DNA of 64,000 nt from Taeniopygia guttata. Lineage: Eukaryota; Chordata; Aves; Passeriformes; Estrildidae. The position numbers were made by a program, and so were the translations under genes. The first letter of the stretch is position 1. The number at the start of each line of letters is the position of its first letter. The notes beneath the pieces were generated by a model. It worked only from the letters and a program-made list of their open reading frames with translations. It searched no databases and was not told the DNA's origin. Of this stretch, positions 26,001 to 37,060 are shown piece after piece. The stretch spans positions 4,345,001 to 4,409,000 of the forward strand of contig NC_133024.1 in NCBI RefSeq assembly GCF_048771995.1. The letters are read 5' to 3'.

Positions 26001-29000
26001 TATAAGCAACCTTAGCACTGAAGGATGCTCCAACAGCTCTGAAATAAACAGTGGAGATTATGTTCAGGGACAGCAACAAGAACAGTGTCCCTATAACTAT
26101 GTGATAAGTTTGGGAGAGGATTCAGAGACTGACACTGAGGGAGACAGTGAATCGTGTTCAGCAAGAGAACAAGAATGTGAGGTAAGGACATCCTGATGTA
26201 TCCTTTGCTTCCCAGTCTTTTAAGGCCATATTCAAACATCTGAGTTTTCTGTGTTTTGTTAATTTGGGGGTTTTTTTTCTGTGGCTGCTTGTTTTTAAAA
26301 GTCTGGAACTGAAACTTTAAATAACCATTCAGAATTTTATATGGAAGGTCAGTGTTAATTCAGGGAGATTGAATAAAAGTATGGAAGTATTTTTGGTCAG
26401 ATATTGAAGTGTTAGATGCTTACATATTAGATCTTCTAAGATTTTTTCTGGAACAACTGTCAGAAAAGGTTGTGAGCCTTAAGTCATGAAGGTTCGTTCT
26501 TAGATTTTTTTTTTCTTTTATCTGCTTCAGTTTAAAGTTTAAGAAAACTCTAAACTTCTTGGAACCTTCATTTAATAGAAACTTGGAACCTTTGTTTAAT
26601 AGAAACTTACCAGTTTTTTTGATTTTATTCTGAGCTGTGGGGTGAAGGTGGGAGAGAAATGATACTTCATATTTAATGTGAAGTGAAAATTAAGCTTTTA
26701 AGCTGGCTTCAGTAGCTGTGTATTTAAGACTGTTTAATAATATCACCTTCTCTAACACTAAGTGATATACCTGGAACAATTTCCATATCAGTTCTTAGAA
26801 TCATAGAATTGCAGTGTAACTGCATGATGGATCACTCCATGTTACAAAAATTCAGTTGTTCATAGAGCACTAGGATTTTTGTCGTTCAAGATGCAGGGCC
26901 TTACTGAGACTGAACATAAGTGGAACCTGCCATCAATACAAAAAATTTGAAATGCTAAACAAAAGGCCAGAATTGGTTAAATACATTCCTCGCCTTTATG
27001 TGACAGAGAAGGTGGTATCATTGCTGAGGACAGTACTCTAGGGTTTTTTTAATTATTTTTTGCCTGTTTGTCACCAGTAGTGGCCAATCAGAGAAAAGAT
27101 TTCTGTGTTCTTTTTAAACTAAATTCAGATCTTTGATGACAGCAAAGTAATATATTCTCCTACTTACTATACTCAAATGTAAGGATTAAAATAAAATGTC
27201 CTTAGTGGTTACTCAAAAACATGATGATTAATTTTCTAAAGGTAAATATGTTTTTCAGTATTAATCGACATTTTGTGGTCTCAAATACTTTTGTAGCTCA
27301 GGTATACAACAGTAGCAATAGCCTGGTCTTCTGTCTTCTCCAACACTAAGAAATAAAAGGCAAATATTGTAACTTCTGTATTTTAAGGAAATGCCTGTTT
27401 CAGATGAACTTTTTCTGCAGAAAAATAAGCATAGGTATAAAAATGTATGCAGGATGCAGTCTTAATAGCAGCTTTGGGAGAACTTCAGACTATATGAGTG
27501 AGTCTTGACACCTGTTTTGTACCTCACCAAACTGTAACTCATCATCTTAGAGTGCATAGTTGATGCACACACAAGTAGCTTTCTGCCTACTCTGAATATG
27601 CTTGTAAGGCTTTAGTGTGTAAATGTGCAAATACTCTATTGCACCTGTGCTTGAACTCCTGTAGTTGAATCCCCTGGATTGTATCCAATCATCTGATGGT
27701 TATGTTACTTTGCTCTTGTCTCTGAGATGTAGGAATAAAGATGAGTTGTGTGGTAAAGAATGCTTAAAATGGAAACTTGAGGAGTTGTTGTTTGTGTATA
27801 TCAGTTCTACTTGGATTTACAACTGTATCTCACATTCTAGGTAAAACTGCCGTTTAATGCACAAAGGATTATTTCACTTTCCAGAAATGATTTCCAGTCA
27901 TTTCTGAAAATGCATAAATTAACTCCTGAACAATTGGACTGTATTCATGATATCCGAAGACGAAGTAAAAACAGAATTGCAGCACAGCGATGTCGTAAGA
28001 GAAAACTTGACTGTATACAAAATCTTGAATCTGAAATTGAAAAACTGGTATGTATAAATATTCATTGCTGTTGTCGTGTCCTTTCTAAACATCTTGACTG
28101 TTTTTTTCTAAACATCTTGACTGGTTATCTGGCAGTAGCTTGAGAGTGGGGTGATTTACTGCTTTTTCCACTCAAGCTTAAAAAACTTTATCATTCTTCT
28201 GTAACTCCTTGATAGAGTTCTAGATTTTTCTGAGCCTTGCTCTAAAGTACACACATCTTTCCTTCTGTGGACTTGCTTCCATTCAAATAAAACATGCATC
28301 ACAACCTAATTTTTGTTGAACAATATTTCTGAAACCCATAAGCTTTGAATTTAATTGTACAGAATGTTTCCCAGACTGTTATCCTACACTGCTTTTTCCC
28401 TCTTCCCCTTTCTTGCTTTGAGATTTTGTTTTTCAGCTCACGGTATTGCTCATGATCAAGTTTGCAGTTACGCAATTGTTAGTTGTGTAAGTACTGTTCT
28501 TGGAACGTATCAACATGGGCTGGCAAACTGTTTCCTGAGTGTTGAATGTTAAAAATGAGGCCCTTGCAGAAAGGCGGAAGATACAGAAGAACTTGGGAAG
28601 TTGCTTGCCTTTTTAGCAGTTGCATCAAGATTGCAGTTGAGGAATTGATGCATCCAGATTTCTCAGCAGCCATCTGTTAATATATTTTCTCCTCCTTAAG
28701 AAAGTAATAAAAAGATACATATGTAACTTAAGAGCAATGTAGGTAATCTGAGGTTTAAGATTATGTAAAAATAGCAATGGCAAGAAGATAATTGAGTAGC
28801 TTTTCAGAAAAACAACTCTTTGTTTGACTCTCAGTTTCATAGTTGGTCATAATCATGTGCACAAAATAGTTCAGTTGTTTAGGACTACTGTACTCTCATT
28901 CTTGTTCATGGAGCATTTTAGGCTTGGTGTACCTGAATTTGGTATCTGCATCAGCTGGAGCATAGCAGTCATGTTGCATCTTTTTTGACTTCAAAGTGAA

Positions 29001-32000
29001 AAGGAAAGTAAAATTAGAGCCAAATGCCACAGACTGGAAACTTATTTTCTTGCGATCATCATCTTTCACTGCATCTACTCCTACTTCTGCACTGAGGGGA
29101 TTGAAGAAGGTGCTCTGTGAGGGAGGGGAATCAGGTGGTTGTACTAATAATATCCTTACTGAAGAGAGAAGTTGCATTTCTGACATTTCAGAACTTTTTG
29201 CCTGGTTTTGTCATCGTGTTGTCATTTCTGTTATGTAACTCTGTCAATATTTTGCAATACTTGGGCAGGGAATTAAAGGGTGATCTGCAAGATTAGACAT
29301 GTGGTTGTTTGAGACTAATAATTATAACATAATATCCTTCTTTCTGTGGACCTGTGCTGGAACAGAGTGAATGTCTGCTGTTTGACAGGTAACACTGTGC
29401 AAGGTCTAGATAATAAGTGTTGAGTCTTGAGAACTGTAAGGTGAGGTCTGAGTTATATGAATCATCCTCTAGGCACAAACATGTTCCATTTTCTTTTTTT
29501 TTTCAACTGTGCTGATAAGTTTCTTCAGAAATTCCTGAAAATACTGTTTTTGGAGCTGTTGACCAGGCCTGACAGGCACAGATCATCAAATTTGTATAAG
29601 CTGTAATACAGAAACAAATACCGAAACATCAAGATCAGTCTAGGCATGATTTCCAGGTGGGTGGAAGAAAAGAAGATGTCATGGTAGGGCTATATGTGTT
29701 ACATCCAGGTTGCTTCATGCATGATGACTCTTGCCTTGTGACTGTTCTCTGGGTCAGTCGTGTCTTGGACCTTTTAGACTTTGATCTTCTCATGGTATCA
29801 TCTGTAATGTGGCTTTGAGAGGGAATAGAATGGTGTAGCTATAGTTTGGCAACTCTTGACAAGTAGATAATACTCTGTACTACCAGTTAGGAAATACTTT
29901 TTCACGGAATTTCTCCTCTTGGTTTTCAGTATGTGCAGCATGTTGTCTTGCATTAGTTTCTATTTGGTGCTGCTTCAGTTTTTTTCTCTCTCAGAAGATG
30001 CTTGTGGTGTGTTTCTTGGAAAAGTCCTATATTTGGAACAGAATGTCCCCTGCCTGACTAGAGGCTGCAGACTGACAGCTGGCAAGTAGCTTTGCTGACA
30101 AGCACCTGGGGGCCTGGGCAGACAGCAGGCTGAGCATGGATCAGCAACATGTGCAGACTAAAAAAAAGGCCATCAGTGTCCTGGGCTGCAATAAGAGGAG
30201 TGCAGCCCATTGTTGCAGGGCAGTGGTTGTTACCTATCTTGGCATGTGTAACACTGAAATGTTTGCTGGGCTTTCACCCCTCCCTGTTCCAGGAGCACAT
30301 TGATAGACAGGAGGAAGGTTGGGTGAAGGCTGCTGGGATGACCAGGCCTGAAGTACTTCTGTGGTGAGAGGCTGAAAAAATGGGGCTTCTGCCTGGAAAA
30401 GGGGTGAGGAGACCCAATGGCTACCTGACCATACCTGTGGGGCAGTTCTTGAGGTTATACAGCGTTTGGTAATGGAAGATCTTCAGCTTCCTGGAGGAGT
30501 ACTTGACAGCAAGACAACAAGAGACATGGTCTTAAATTACAAGGGGAATTTCATCTGAATGTAGGGAAAGTTTTTTCTTCCAGTGGGGACAGGCAGGCAG
30601 TGGAGCATTTCACCCTGAAAGGCTGTGCCTGTGCTGTCTTTGAGGGTTTTATGGCATGACTGAGCAAAGCCCTGAGCAGCCTGATCTTACCTGATCTCTG
30701 ACTTTGTTTTGAGCAGCAGGTCAGACTACAGACCTGCTGAGGTACCTCCCCTTGCAACTGATTCTGTAAAATTGGAAATTTTATGTTAAATTCTACTTAC
30801 ATTGAAGAAGAATACTGTTCAGTGCTGAATCTGTTATCTGGGAGAGTTACATGTCTTTTTGATCTTCTGTACTGATAAGGTCATTTTTTACCTCCCCATA
30901 TGGCCTTTGCTTATTGATCTTTCAGGTGAATCTGGGTGTTCTTGTTGGTCACTAATGTTTATTTAACAATATTATTTAACAATAATATTTAAATGTGTTA
31001 AACTGTCAGCAGCTTCAGAAAGGGGATAAGGAGTTTATGCTGGTATAACTATTTCTGAATGTTCATGTTTGTTTTAAATAGCAGTCCAGATAATTTCATC
31101 AGTCTGTAATACATAGCTGAGTGCCTCTACATACCCAAAAGGTATTAGGTGATCTGCCTAACAGAATGGGAAAGATTATTCTGATCAGTATTGAAAAACA
31201 CCTGGAGGACAATGCAGGCATCAGTCACAGCCTGCACGGCTCCATGAGGGGAAAGTCCTGCTTGTCAGAACTGATTTCCTTTTATGACAGGGTAACCCAC
31301 CCAGCTGATCTAGGAAAGCCAGTAGATGTAATCCTCTTGGACTTCACCAAATCTTTTGACAGGCTTTCCCAAGATCCCTCTGAACAAAATGTCCAGCCCA
31401 CAGCTGGATAAATATCATGTGGGAGAGAGCAACTGTGTCATGGGTCAGGAACAAATGGTGGCATGACTGGGGTGACATCAGGTTGGCACTGATCCCCAGT
31501 GGGGCTCTGCAGGGCTCCATCCTGAGCCGTGTGCTCCTCACCACCTTCATTAGCAACCTGCACACAGGACTCAGTGGAACACACCCTAAATTTGCCATTG
31601 ACACTAAACTGGGAGGAGTTGTCAACTCCCTGAAGGGCAGAGAGACCTGGACCAAATGGAGACTTAGGCAATCACCAACTGTGTGAAGTTTAACGAGGGC
31701 AAGTGCCAGATTCTGCTCTGGGACAGGGCAACCCTGGCTGTGTGTATGGACTGGGGAATGAGGGGCTGGAGAGCAGCTGTGGAAAGGCACCTGGGGTTCC
31801 TGCTCCATGGCCAGTTGAACATGAGCCAGCAGCGCCCTGGCAGCCAGGAGGGACATCCATGTCCTGGGGGGCATCAGGCACAGCATCACCAGCCAGGCAA
31901 GAGGGGATTGTCCCACTCTGCTCTGCACTGGCACAGCCACACTTTGAACACTGTACGCAGTTATGGGTTAAAAAATTGTGTTGAGCCATTGGAGAGCAAC

Positions 32001-34149
32001 CAGAGGAGAGTCGTGAGGATGGAGAAGGGTCTGAAGGGGGAAAATCTTATGAGGGGTTACTGTGGGCATTTAGTCTGTTCAACCTGGAGAAAGGGAGACT
32101 GAGGGGAAACCTCATTGAAGTCTTCAACATCCTCAGGAGGGGCAGGTGCCAATCTATTTGTGACCAGTGACAGGATTCAAGGAAACAGCATAAAGCCGAG
32201 TCATGGAAGGTTTAGGCTGGGTATTAGGAAAAGCCTCTTCCCACTGTAGGGTGGTTAGACACTGGAGGAGACTCCCCAGGGCAGTGGTCACAGCACCAAG
32301 CCTGACAGAGCTCAAGAAGCATTTGGACAAAGTTCTCAGGCACAGGGTGTGACTCTTGAGGTATCCTGTGCAGGCCCAGGAGTTGGACTCAGCGATGGCT
32401 CCTGTCCAGTGTGGCATATTTTATGATTAACAGCTGCTCCCAGTATGCTGACAAATAGAAATTTATTCGCCAAGTCCTCTTTCTTCTAATTTTAGACAAA
32501 AACAATTGGCAACAACTGTTCCTCTTGCCAAATGCTGCCTAAACTTAATCAATTATTTCAAAAAGAAGTTGTAGAGGTTGCAGTATGAGGTTTCTGTGCA
32601 AAAGGGGATGTGAGGAGGAGTGAAAATAATAAAACTTTCCAAGAGTGAATGGACAGTAGCTGTAACACATAGTCTCTATTATTGAAACTTGAAAACTACT
32701 ATTTAAAGCCTTGTGTGTCTTCAAAACTCTATCTTCTTTTAATTAATTACAGAATTTGAAATGTATGTGTTGCAACATATTTGTATTTGGGTTCTTTGTC
32801 CTTTTTGTTCAACTTGTTCATGATGGTCTTGGTTGTTCCCTGTCCTTTGCCATGTCCTCATTTTTCTTTATTCAAAAAGTTGCTTGTTTCCATGATTGGA
32901 CTTCTCAGTTATCAGTGTCTTTTCTTCTTTAGCCAGTTCTATCAGAAGCCTCAGAAAAATTCACAACATTGAAGCCAAATAAAAACCTGATTTAATACAG
33001 GCTACTTTTTCTATTTGATAGTTATTAGTGAGTGGCCATCCTCTTCGTTGCCATGTGCTTGGACAATCCTGCTACATTATCTCTAGGTTGTTAGTTGTTC
33101 ACCACATCTTCTTTGCTTTACCTTTCTTAAATTTTCTATCTAATTTAGGAACTATACTTAACTCCACTGCTTGTCTTATAGTGGATTTGGCACTTCTTGA
33201 GAATGGAAGTTACTTTCACCTAGTGGAATAGTACCAATAGTTAAAATGTCATGTTTGATTTTCAGCAGTTCAATTTTAAAATGCAGATCTCTGTGAAGAC
33301 TGCTTGATGTTTTGTTGGCTTGTTGGTAATGGTTTGTGTTACCTTTTAGAACCAGTGTTTTAGGATTATTTACAGTAAGTGCATCTATGTTTCATTTGCT
33401 CAATAACTGCAAATTACTCCTTTCGGTACTCCTTTGTCTGCCAATGTGAGTTTGGAAAAAGCTGCAGATCTGAGAAACCACATCAAATACCTTACCTGAT
33501 GATGCTTCCAGAGGTTAGGATTGGCCTTTTGATATGTTTGATTGTGTTGCTGCTTGCTTTGTTAATGCCAAATTACTTCTGTTTCAGCAGACCAGAGTAT
33601 TTACAGTCTTGTTTTAGCTTTGATAGGAGCCTAAACCATAGTTTTTATGTTAAAATATAGACTAAAATACGATTTTTCTTTTTGCAGCAAAATGAGAAGG
33701 AGAATTTGCTGAAGGAAAGAAACCACATTTTATCAACTCTGGGTGAGACAAAACAGAATCTGACTGGACTTTGCCAGCAGGTGTGTAAGGAAGCAGCCTT
33801 GAGTCAAGAGCAAATACAAATACTTGCAAAATATTCTTCTTCAGATTGTCCACTCTCATTTTTGTTCCCAAAAAGAGAACAAACAGCTCCATCTGATAGT
33901 GAGCTTGTGATATCAGCATCTGTAGAATCAGCAAATGGTCTTTCAGGTGTCACCCCCACAGCAGAGCAGAGTTCCTGTTATCAGTGTGTCAAAAGCGTGT
34001 GTGAGGCCCCGTCCGAGCCAGTACAAGAACTGCAGCCGGTTCCTGCCAGAACGTTGGAGCAAACGTCGCTCGTGGAGCCGTGTGGACAGAGCAGTGGCAT
34101 CTCAGACTTCTGCCAGCAAATGACTGACAAATGCACTACAGATGAGTGA
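22805..34149 (+). CDS. BACH1: BACH1, BTB and CNC-type bZIP transcriptional repressor (complete CDS, four coding exons)
   Basis: Join 22805-23044, 24790-26181, 27841-28047 and 33688-34149; all junctions are phase 0 with GT-AG introns, giving 766 residues (human BACH1 has 736). BACH1 pairs with small MAF proteins and represses antioxidant and heme-response genes in the nucleus; heme binding to Cys-Pro motifs releases it from DNA. Seen here: a BTB fold at about residues 12-130 ([27 protein letters not shown]), CP motifs at C455, C482, C513 and C667, the basic region [17 protein letters not shown] at 583-599, a zipper from about 606, and the C-terminal tail [17 protein letters not shown] (750-766), the region that carries the export or cytoplasmic signal in the family. 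The start matches the orthologous MSLSEN. No frameshift or lost key residue is seen. The promoter is the CpG island about 10.6 kb upstream. BACH2 is excluded by near-continuous similarity to BACH1, including its CP motifs. Confidence 0.97.
24790..26181 (+). CDS. BACH1: BACH1 coding exon 3 (BTB end, regulatory region, three CP motifs)
   Basis: Codes residues 81-544. The acceptor is TGTAATAG|GTAACA and the donor GAG|GTAAGG. It begins VTLKGF, completes the BTB domain ([17 protein letters not shown]) and carries a long acidic, serine-rich linker with CP motifs ECPWLG, NCPFIS and QCPYNY, ending SARE QECE before the bZIP. Confidence 0.97.
26558..26605 (+). repeat. 24-bp tandem duplication in BACH1 intron 3
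   Basis: Two adjacent 24-base copies beginning CTTGGAACCTT, differing at two positions. A minor local duplication. Confidence 0.85.
27841..28047 (+). CDS. BACH1: BACH1 coding exon 4 (CNC and basic region)
   Basis: Codes residues 545-613. The acceptor is CATTCTAG|GTAAAA and the donor CTG|GTATGT. It contains the CNC homology segment ([18 protein letters not shown]) and the DNA-contacting [12 protein letters not shown], and stops at the start of the leucine zipper (LESEIEKL). Confidence 0.97.
28083..28123 (+). repeat. 18-bp direct repeat just after BACH1 exon 4
   Basis: TTCTAAACATCTTGACTG occurs at 28083-28100 and 28106-28123, separated by five T bases, within 80 bases of the exon 4 donor. Confidence 0.85.
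28286..28291 (+). terminator. possible intronic poly(A) signal AATAAA after BACH1 exon 4
   Basis: A canonical hexamer 239 bases past the exon 4 donor, after an in-frame stop reached by read-through (TGA 28141-28143). Use of this site would give a short transcript coding the basic region without most of the zipper. There is no evidence of use from sequence alone. Confidence 0.3.
30050..30775 (+). mobile_element. CR1 LINE fragment, plus orientation, in BACH1 intron 4
   Basis: CR1 text such as CTGGGGGCCTGGGCAGACAG and GGCCATCAGTGTCCTGGGCT, then a 3' region with GAATTTCATCTGAATGTAGG and GCAACTGATTCTGTAAAATT at the end. It is sense-oriented relative to BACH1, heavily mutated and non-coding. The left boundary is approximate. 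Confidence 0.85.
31110..32430 (+). mobile_element. CR1 LINE copy with decayed reverse transcriptase, plus orientation, in BACH1 intron 4
   Basis: The longest CR1 copy in the window, about 1.3 kb. Around 31120-31400 it encodes a recognisable CR1 reverse-transcriptase stretch ([47 protein letters not shown]). The frame is then broken, and later parts ([21 protein letters not shown]) lie in another frame. The catalytic Asp-Asp pair expected in FADD reads FAID, so one aspartate is lost. The 3' region (GCACCAAGCCTGACAGAGCT; GGCCCAGGAGTTGGACTCAG) follows. A dead insertion, sense to BACH1. Confidence 0.93.
33688..34149 (+). CDS. BACH1: BACH1 coding exon 5 (leucine zipper and C-terminus)
   Basis: Codes residues 614-766 and a TGA stop. 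The acceptor is TTTTTGCAG|CAAAAT. It completes the zipper ([20 protein letters not shown]), includes the conserved [18 protein letters not shown] followed by CP motif C667, and ends CTTDE. Confidence 0.97.
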   Translation, partial: QNEKENLLKERNHILSTLGETKQNLTGLCQQVCKEAALSQEQIQILAKYSSSDCPLSFLFPKREQTAPSDSELVISASVESANGLSGVTPTAEQSSCYQCVKSVCEAPSEPVQELQPVPARTLEQTSLVEPCGQSSGISDFCQQMTDKCTTDE

Positions 34150-37060
34150 ATCTCTCCTTCTCATTGCCAGCCTCTCAACATTGCAACTAGAAGTGGGATT
34201 GAGCATTATAGGGAAGTAACTTACGAAGTGAGAAAGAAGATAAAAGTTTAATCTTTTGAAACTATCTTGACAATTACATGGTCACCATTATTACTTTGCA
34301 AGCTTTGGGTTTGCTCTGTGTAGTTCCAGAACATTATTTGTATGTGTCAGCCTTGGAGTTTTTTCTGTGTGGTGATGCCAAGGAGGGTTTAGGAAAGCTG
34401 TTATAAAGTACAAATTCCATACACAGGTGCTTATTTGAGAGGAAGTTTTGTTCATGTATAGAGCAGCCTGCTCTGATTTATGCCACGGTACTTAATGCCA
34501 CTCTGCATTTTAAGGAAAGCCTCCTGACAGCTGTTTATGCACAATGATTCTATACCTGGAATTCTTCTAAGACTTCTTTTTTTCCTGGTAGACAAACCTT
34601 AAGAAGCATATATAGCTCTGTAAATGTTCATTTTGTAGCTGGCCTAAGTTACATGACAGGATGAGGAGATTTTGAAAAGTGCATTCTGATATAGCTGCTT
34701 GCTTCCTGCTGTTCCCCTCCCCATCCCAGGGAAGACTTTTACTGAATTAACGTTGTAGGCTACTACTACTAGTAGTAGAATTGATTAGTAGTAGGCTTTT
34801 ATTGAAAAGTGCTTTTGTCTTGTCATTCTAGTACAGAATTAAAAGAACTGGAGCAGCAGAGGTGCTGCCATATACTGCTCTCTTCTCTAAATTTAATGGG
34901 AGGAATAACAGCTCACTGGAAGGCAGACTTCTGAAACTGGTGCAGTTCTTGGATGAGTGTGCATTGGATCCTCTGGCATCTGAATCCCATAGGTTTATTC
35001 AAACTCACTGCTGTATTGTGACTTCCTGTCCTAGCACCTTCAAGCTTACTGCTTGTTTGTGGCAAATTAGGATCAAAGTATTGTGCAAGTCTAAGGACAG
35101 ACTTTTTTTTTTTACGGTATTCAGGCGCCACATTTTTTTCTTTCAGTGCCTAACTGCCTAAAGTAAGTTACAAATATTTGTTCTCTGATCACTGGGACCA
35201 GTAAAGTTCTATTTCAGAATCAATCTTCAGGATACTTTGTGGCTAAACCTGTAGTATATTTTCAATGGCTCGTGCTATTAGCATAGATATATAAAAAGTT
35301 TATTGAATAAATGAGCTGGAGATATTTCCTATATTACTTTGTGAAGGAGAAATTCAGCTACGGAAAATAATCCCCATTTTCTAGATTTTTACGTAGCAGT
35401 GGATGCATATTGTATACCAATGATGCTTTGTTATTTAGATGCTATTCTCACACCAGAACTAAGTATTGAACCTCACCACAGAAAACTTTGGGTTTGCTGG
35501 TTTACAAAACATGAAGAATCTTGTACAAGCCAGTGGAATTCTTCATTTCCTACCTCAGAATGTGTATTAGCTTTGTGTCTTTGTGTGCATGTACAGTAGG
35601 CAGCAACTAAGCAAAGGCCCTTGTAAATACTGCTTTTCAGTTTTACCTTGCAGCAAGGCAAAACTTGTTCTGGGCAAGGCTCTTTTTTTTCCTCTCCCCA
35701 CCATCCATAGGTAACATAGCATTAATAAATACAGTAAGCCACTTATTTAAAACAAAAGTTTAAAAATTAACAGATTTCAACAGGACTTCTCATAACCAGC
35801 ATGTAACACAAATAACTACACTACCTCACCTATGGGACTGAAAGTTGATTGAAATCTCTAGTGAATCCCTGGATTTTCGTCATATATCATTACTTTTTTA
35901 AGGGAAAAATATGCTAGTGGTGTATAGCTTGTATAAATCACAATGCTTGCAGTAACTGAAATTCAGAAATAAATACTACACAGCAGACATCATGATAATT
36001 GGATTGAAATGCTTTTAAATTACTATCATTGAGATATGGTGATCCTGTATATGTATTACTTTATGAAGCTCTCTGGGCTTTTTCTTCAGTTTCTGTAGAT
36101 TCATAGTTAATTTAATCCTGTCTCCCTCCCACACTGCCACCCTGGGAAGCATTAACTCGTATGTTTCCATTTTATTTAAAAAGCAAACCAACAAGAAACA
36201 ATCAAAAACAAAATTCAAAGCAGCCCAAACCTCTACTGTTCATAACTACTATCATTTTTAAAGCTGGTGATATTCTGAAATGACGTGGACAGTGGCATTA
36301 AAACACTGTCCTAATAGTGCACATAGCTGGAAATAGAATTCCTTGGGGTAAGTCCTCATTATAACGAGGTGGAGCATCTTTGTAGGGAATGGCTGGCTGG
36401 GAGCTTATCCAGTGGCCCAAAGCCCTGACACACTTGGCTGCAGATGTTGGAAAACAAGGTCAGTGATGACCAAGTGTGAGACTGGAATATCCCTAAAGAG
36501 TTGTGCTCCACTGCTGCAGTCTGGGGTCCAGCCACTGCCTGAATTCCATACAGCTGATGGTGGAGGGATTCCAGGGCAGGAATCATGGCAGTCATTGAGC
36601 TATGATAAAAGTAACATCATGTTTTTAAACCTGATATGAACTTGATGAAGTTTGAGGGTAGTTTTTTGCCTGACCAGCTGCATCTAAATAATTTTTTAAA
36701 TATTTATTTAATACCACAGACCTACAAGTTGCATGTTGACTTCTATAAGCCTATATCATCAACTTGCAAGTGTTACAAATGAATGACAATTTTATGATAC
36801 AGAATTCTCAGGAAAATGTTTTTGGAGTTTGGTTTTATTTTTTCTCTTCCAGTAAAGAAATACTCAGTTTTGAAATTGTAAAATACTTTGTTAAAGCATG
36901 TTTTAAAATACTTTGAACAGACTATCTTAAAGCCATAAGGGTATGATGGCATAAAGATTGTAAAATAAACAGATAATTTCAACAGTTGATTTTGTATTTT
37001 TCATAATTCAGTATTTTCTAAGTCTACAATAAAAACCACTATCCTTTCTACAAAGGCTTT
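34150..37060 (+). other. BACH1: BACH1 3' UTR (end inferred)
   Basis: AT-rich sequence after the TGA stop without a supported gene. AATAAA hexamers occur at 35306-35311, 35724-35729, 35968-35973, 36964-36969 and 37028-37033. The human BACH1 3' UTR is several kilobases long, so one of the later signals is plausible, but which are used cannot be told. Confidence 0.5.
37028..37033 (+). terminator. BACH1: candidate distal poly(A) signal of BACH1
   Basis: AATAAA about 2.9 kb after the stop codon, the last of five hexamers between the stop and 37.1 kb. Chosen only by position. Confidence 0.35.

Noticed and set aside
26795-26850. CR1-tail-like string AGAATCATAGAATTGCAGTG in BACH1 intron 3
   Set aside because: Only the first ~16 bases look like CR1 and the following sequence does not continue the element. 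Too short to annotate.
31344-31989. 198- and 99-codon minus-strand open frames in BACH1 intron 4
   Set aside because: They are antisense shadows of the CR1 element, whose own coding strand is plus.
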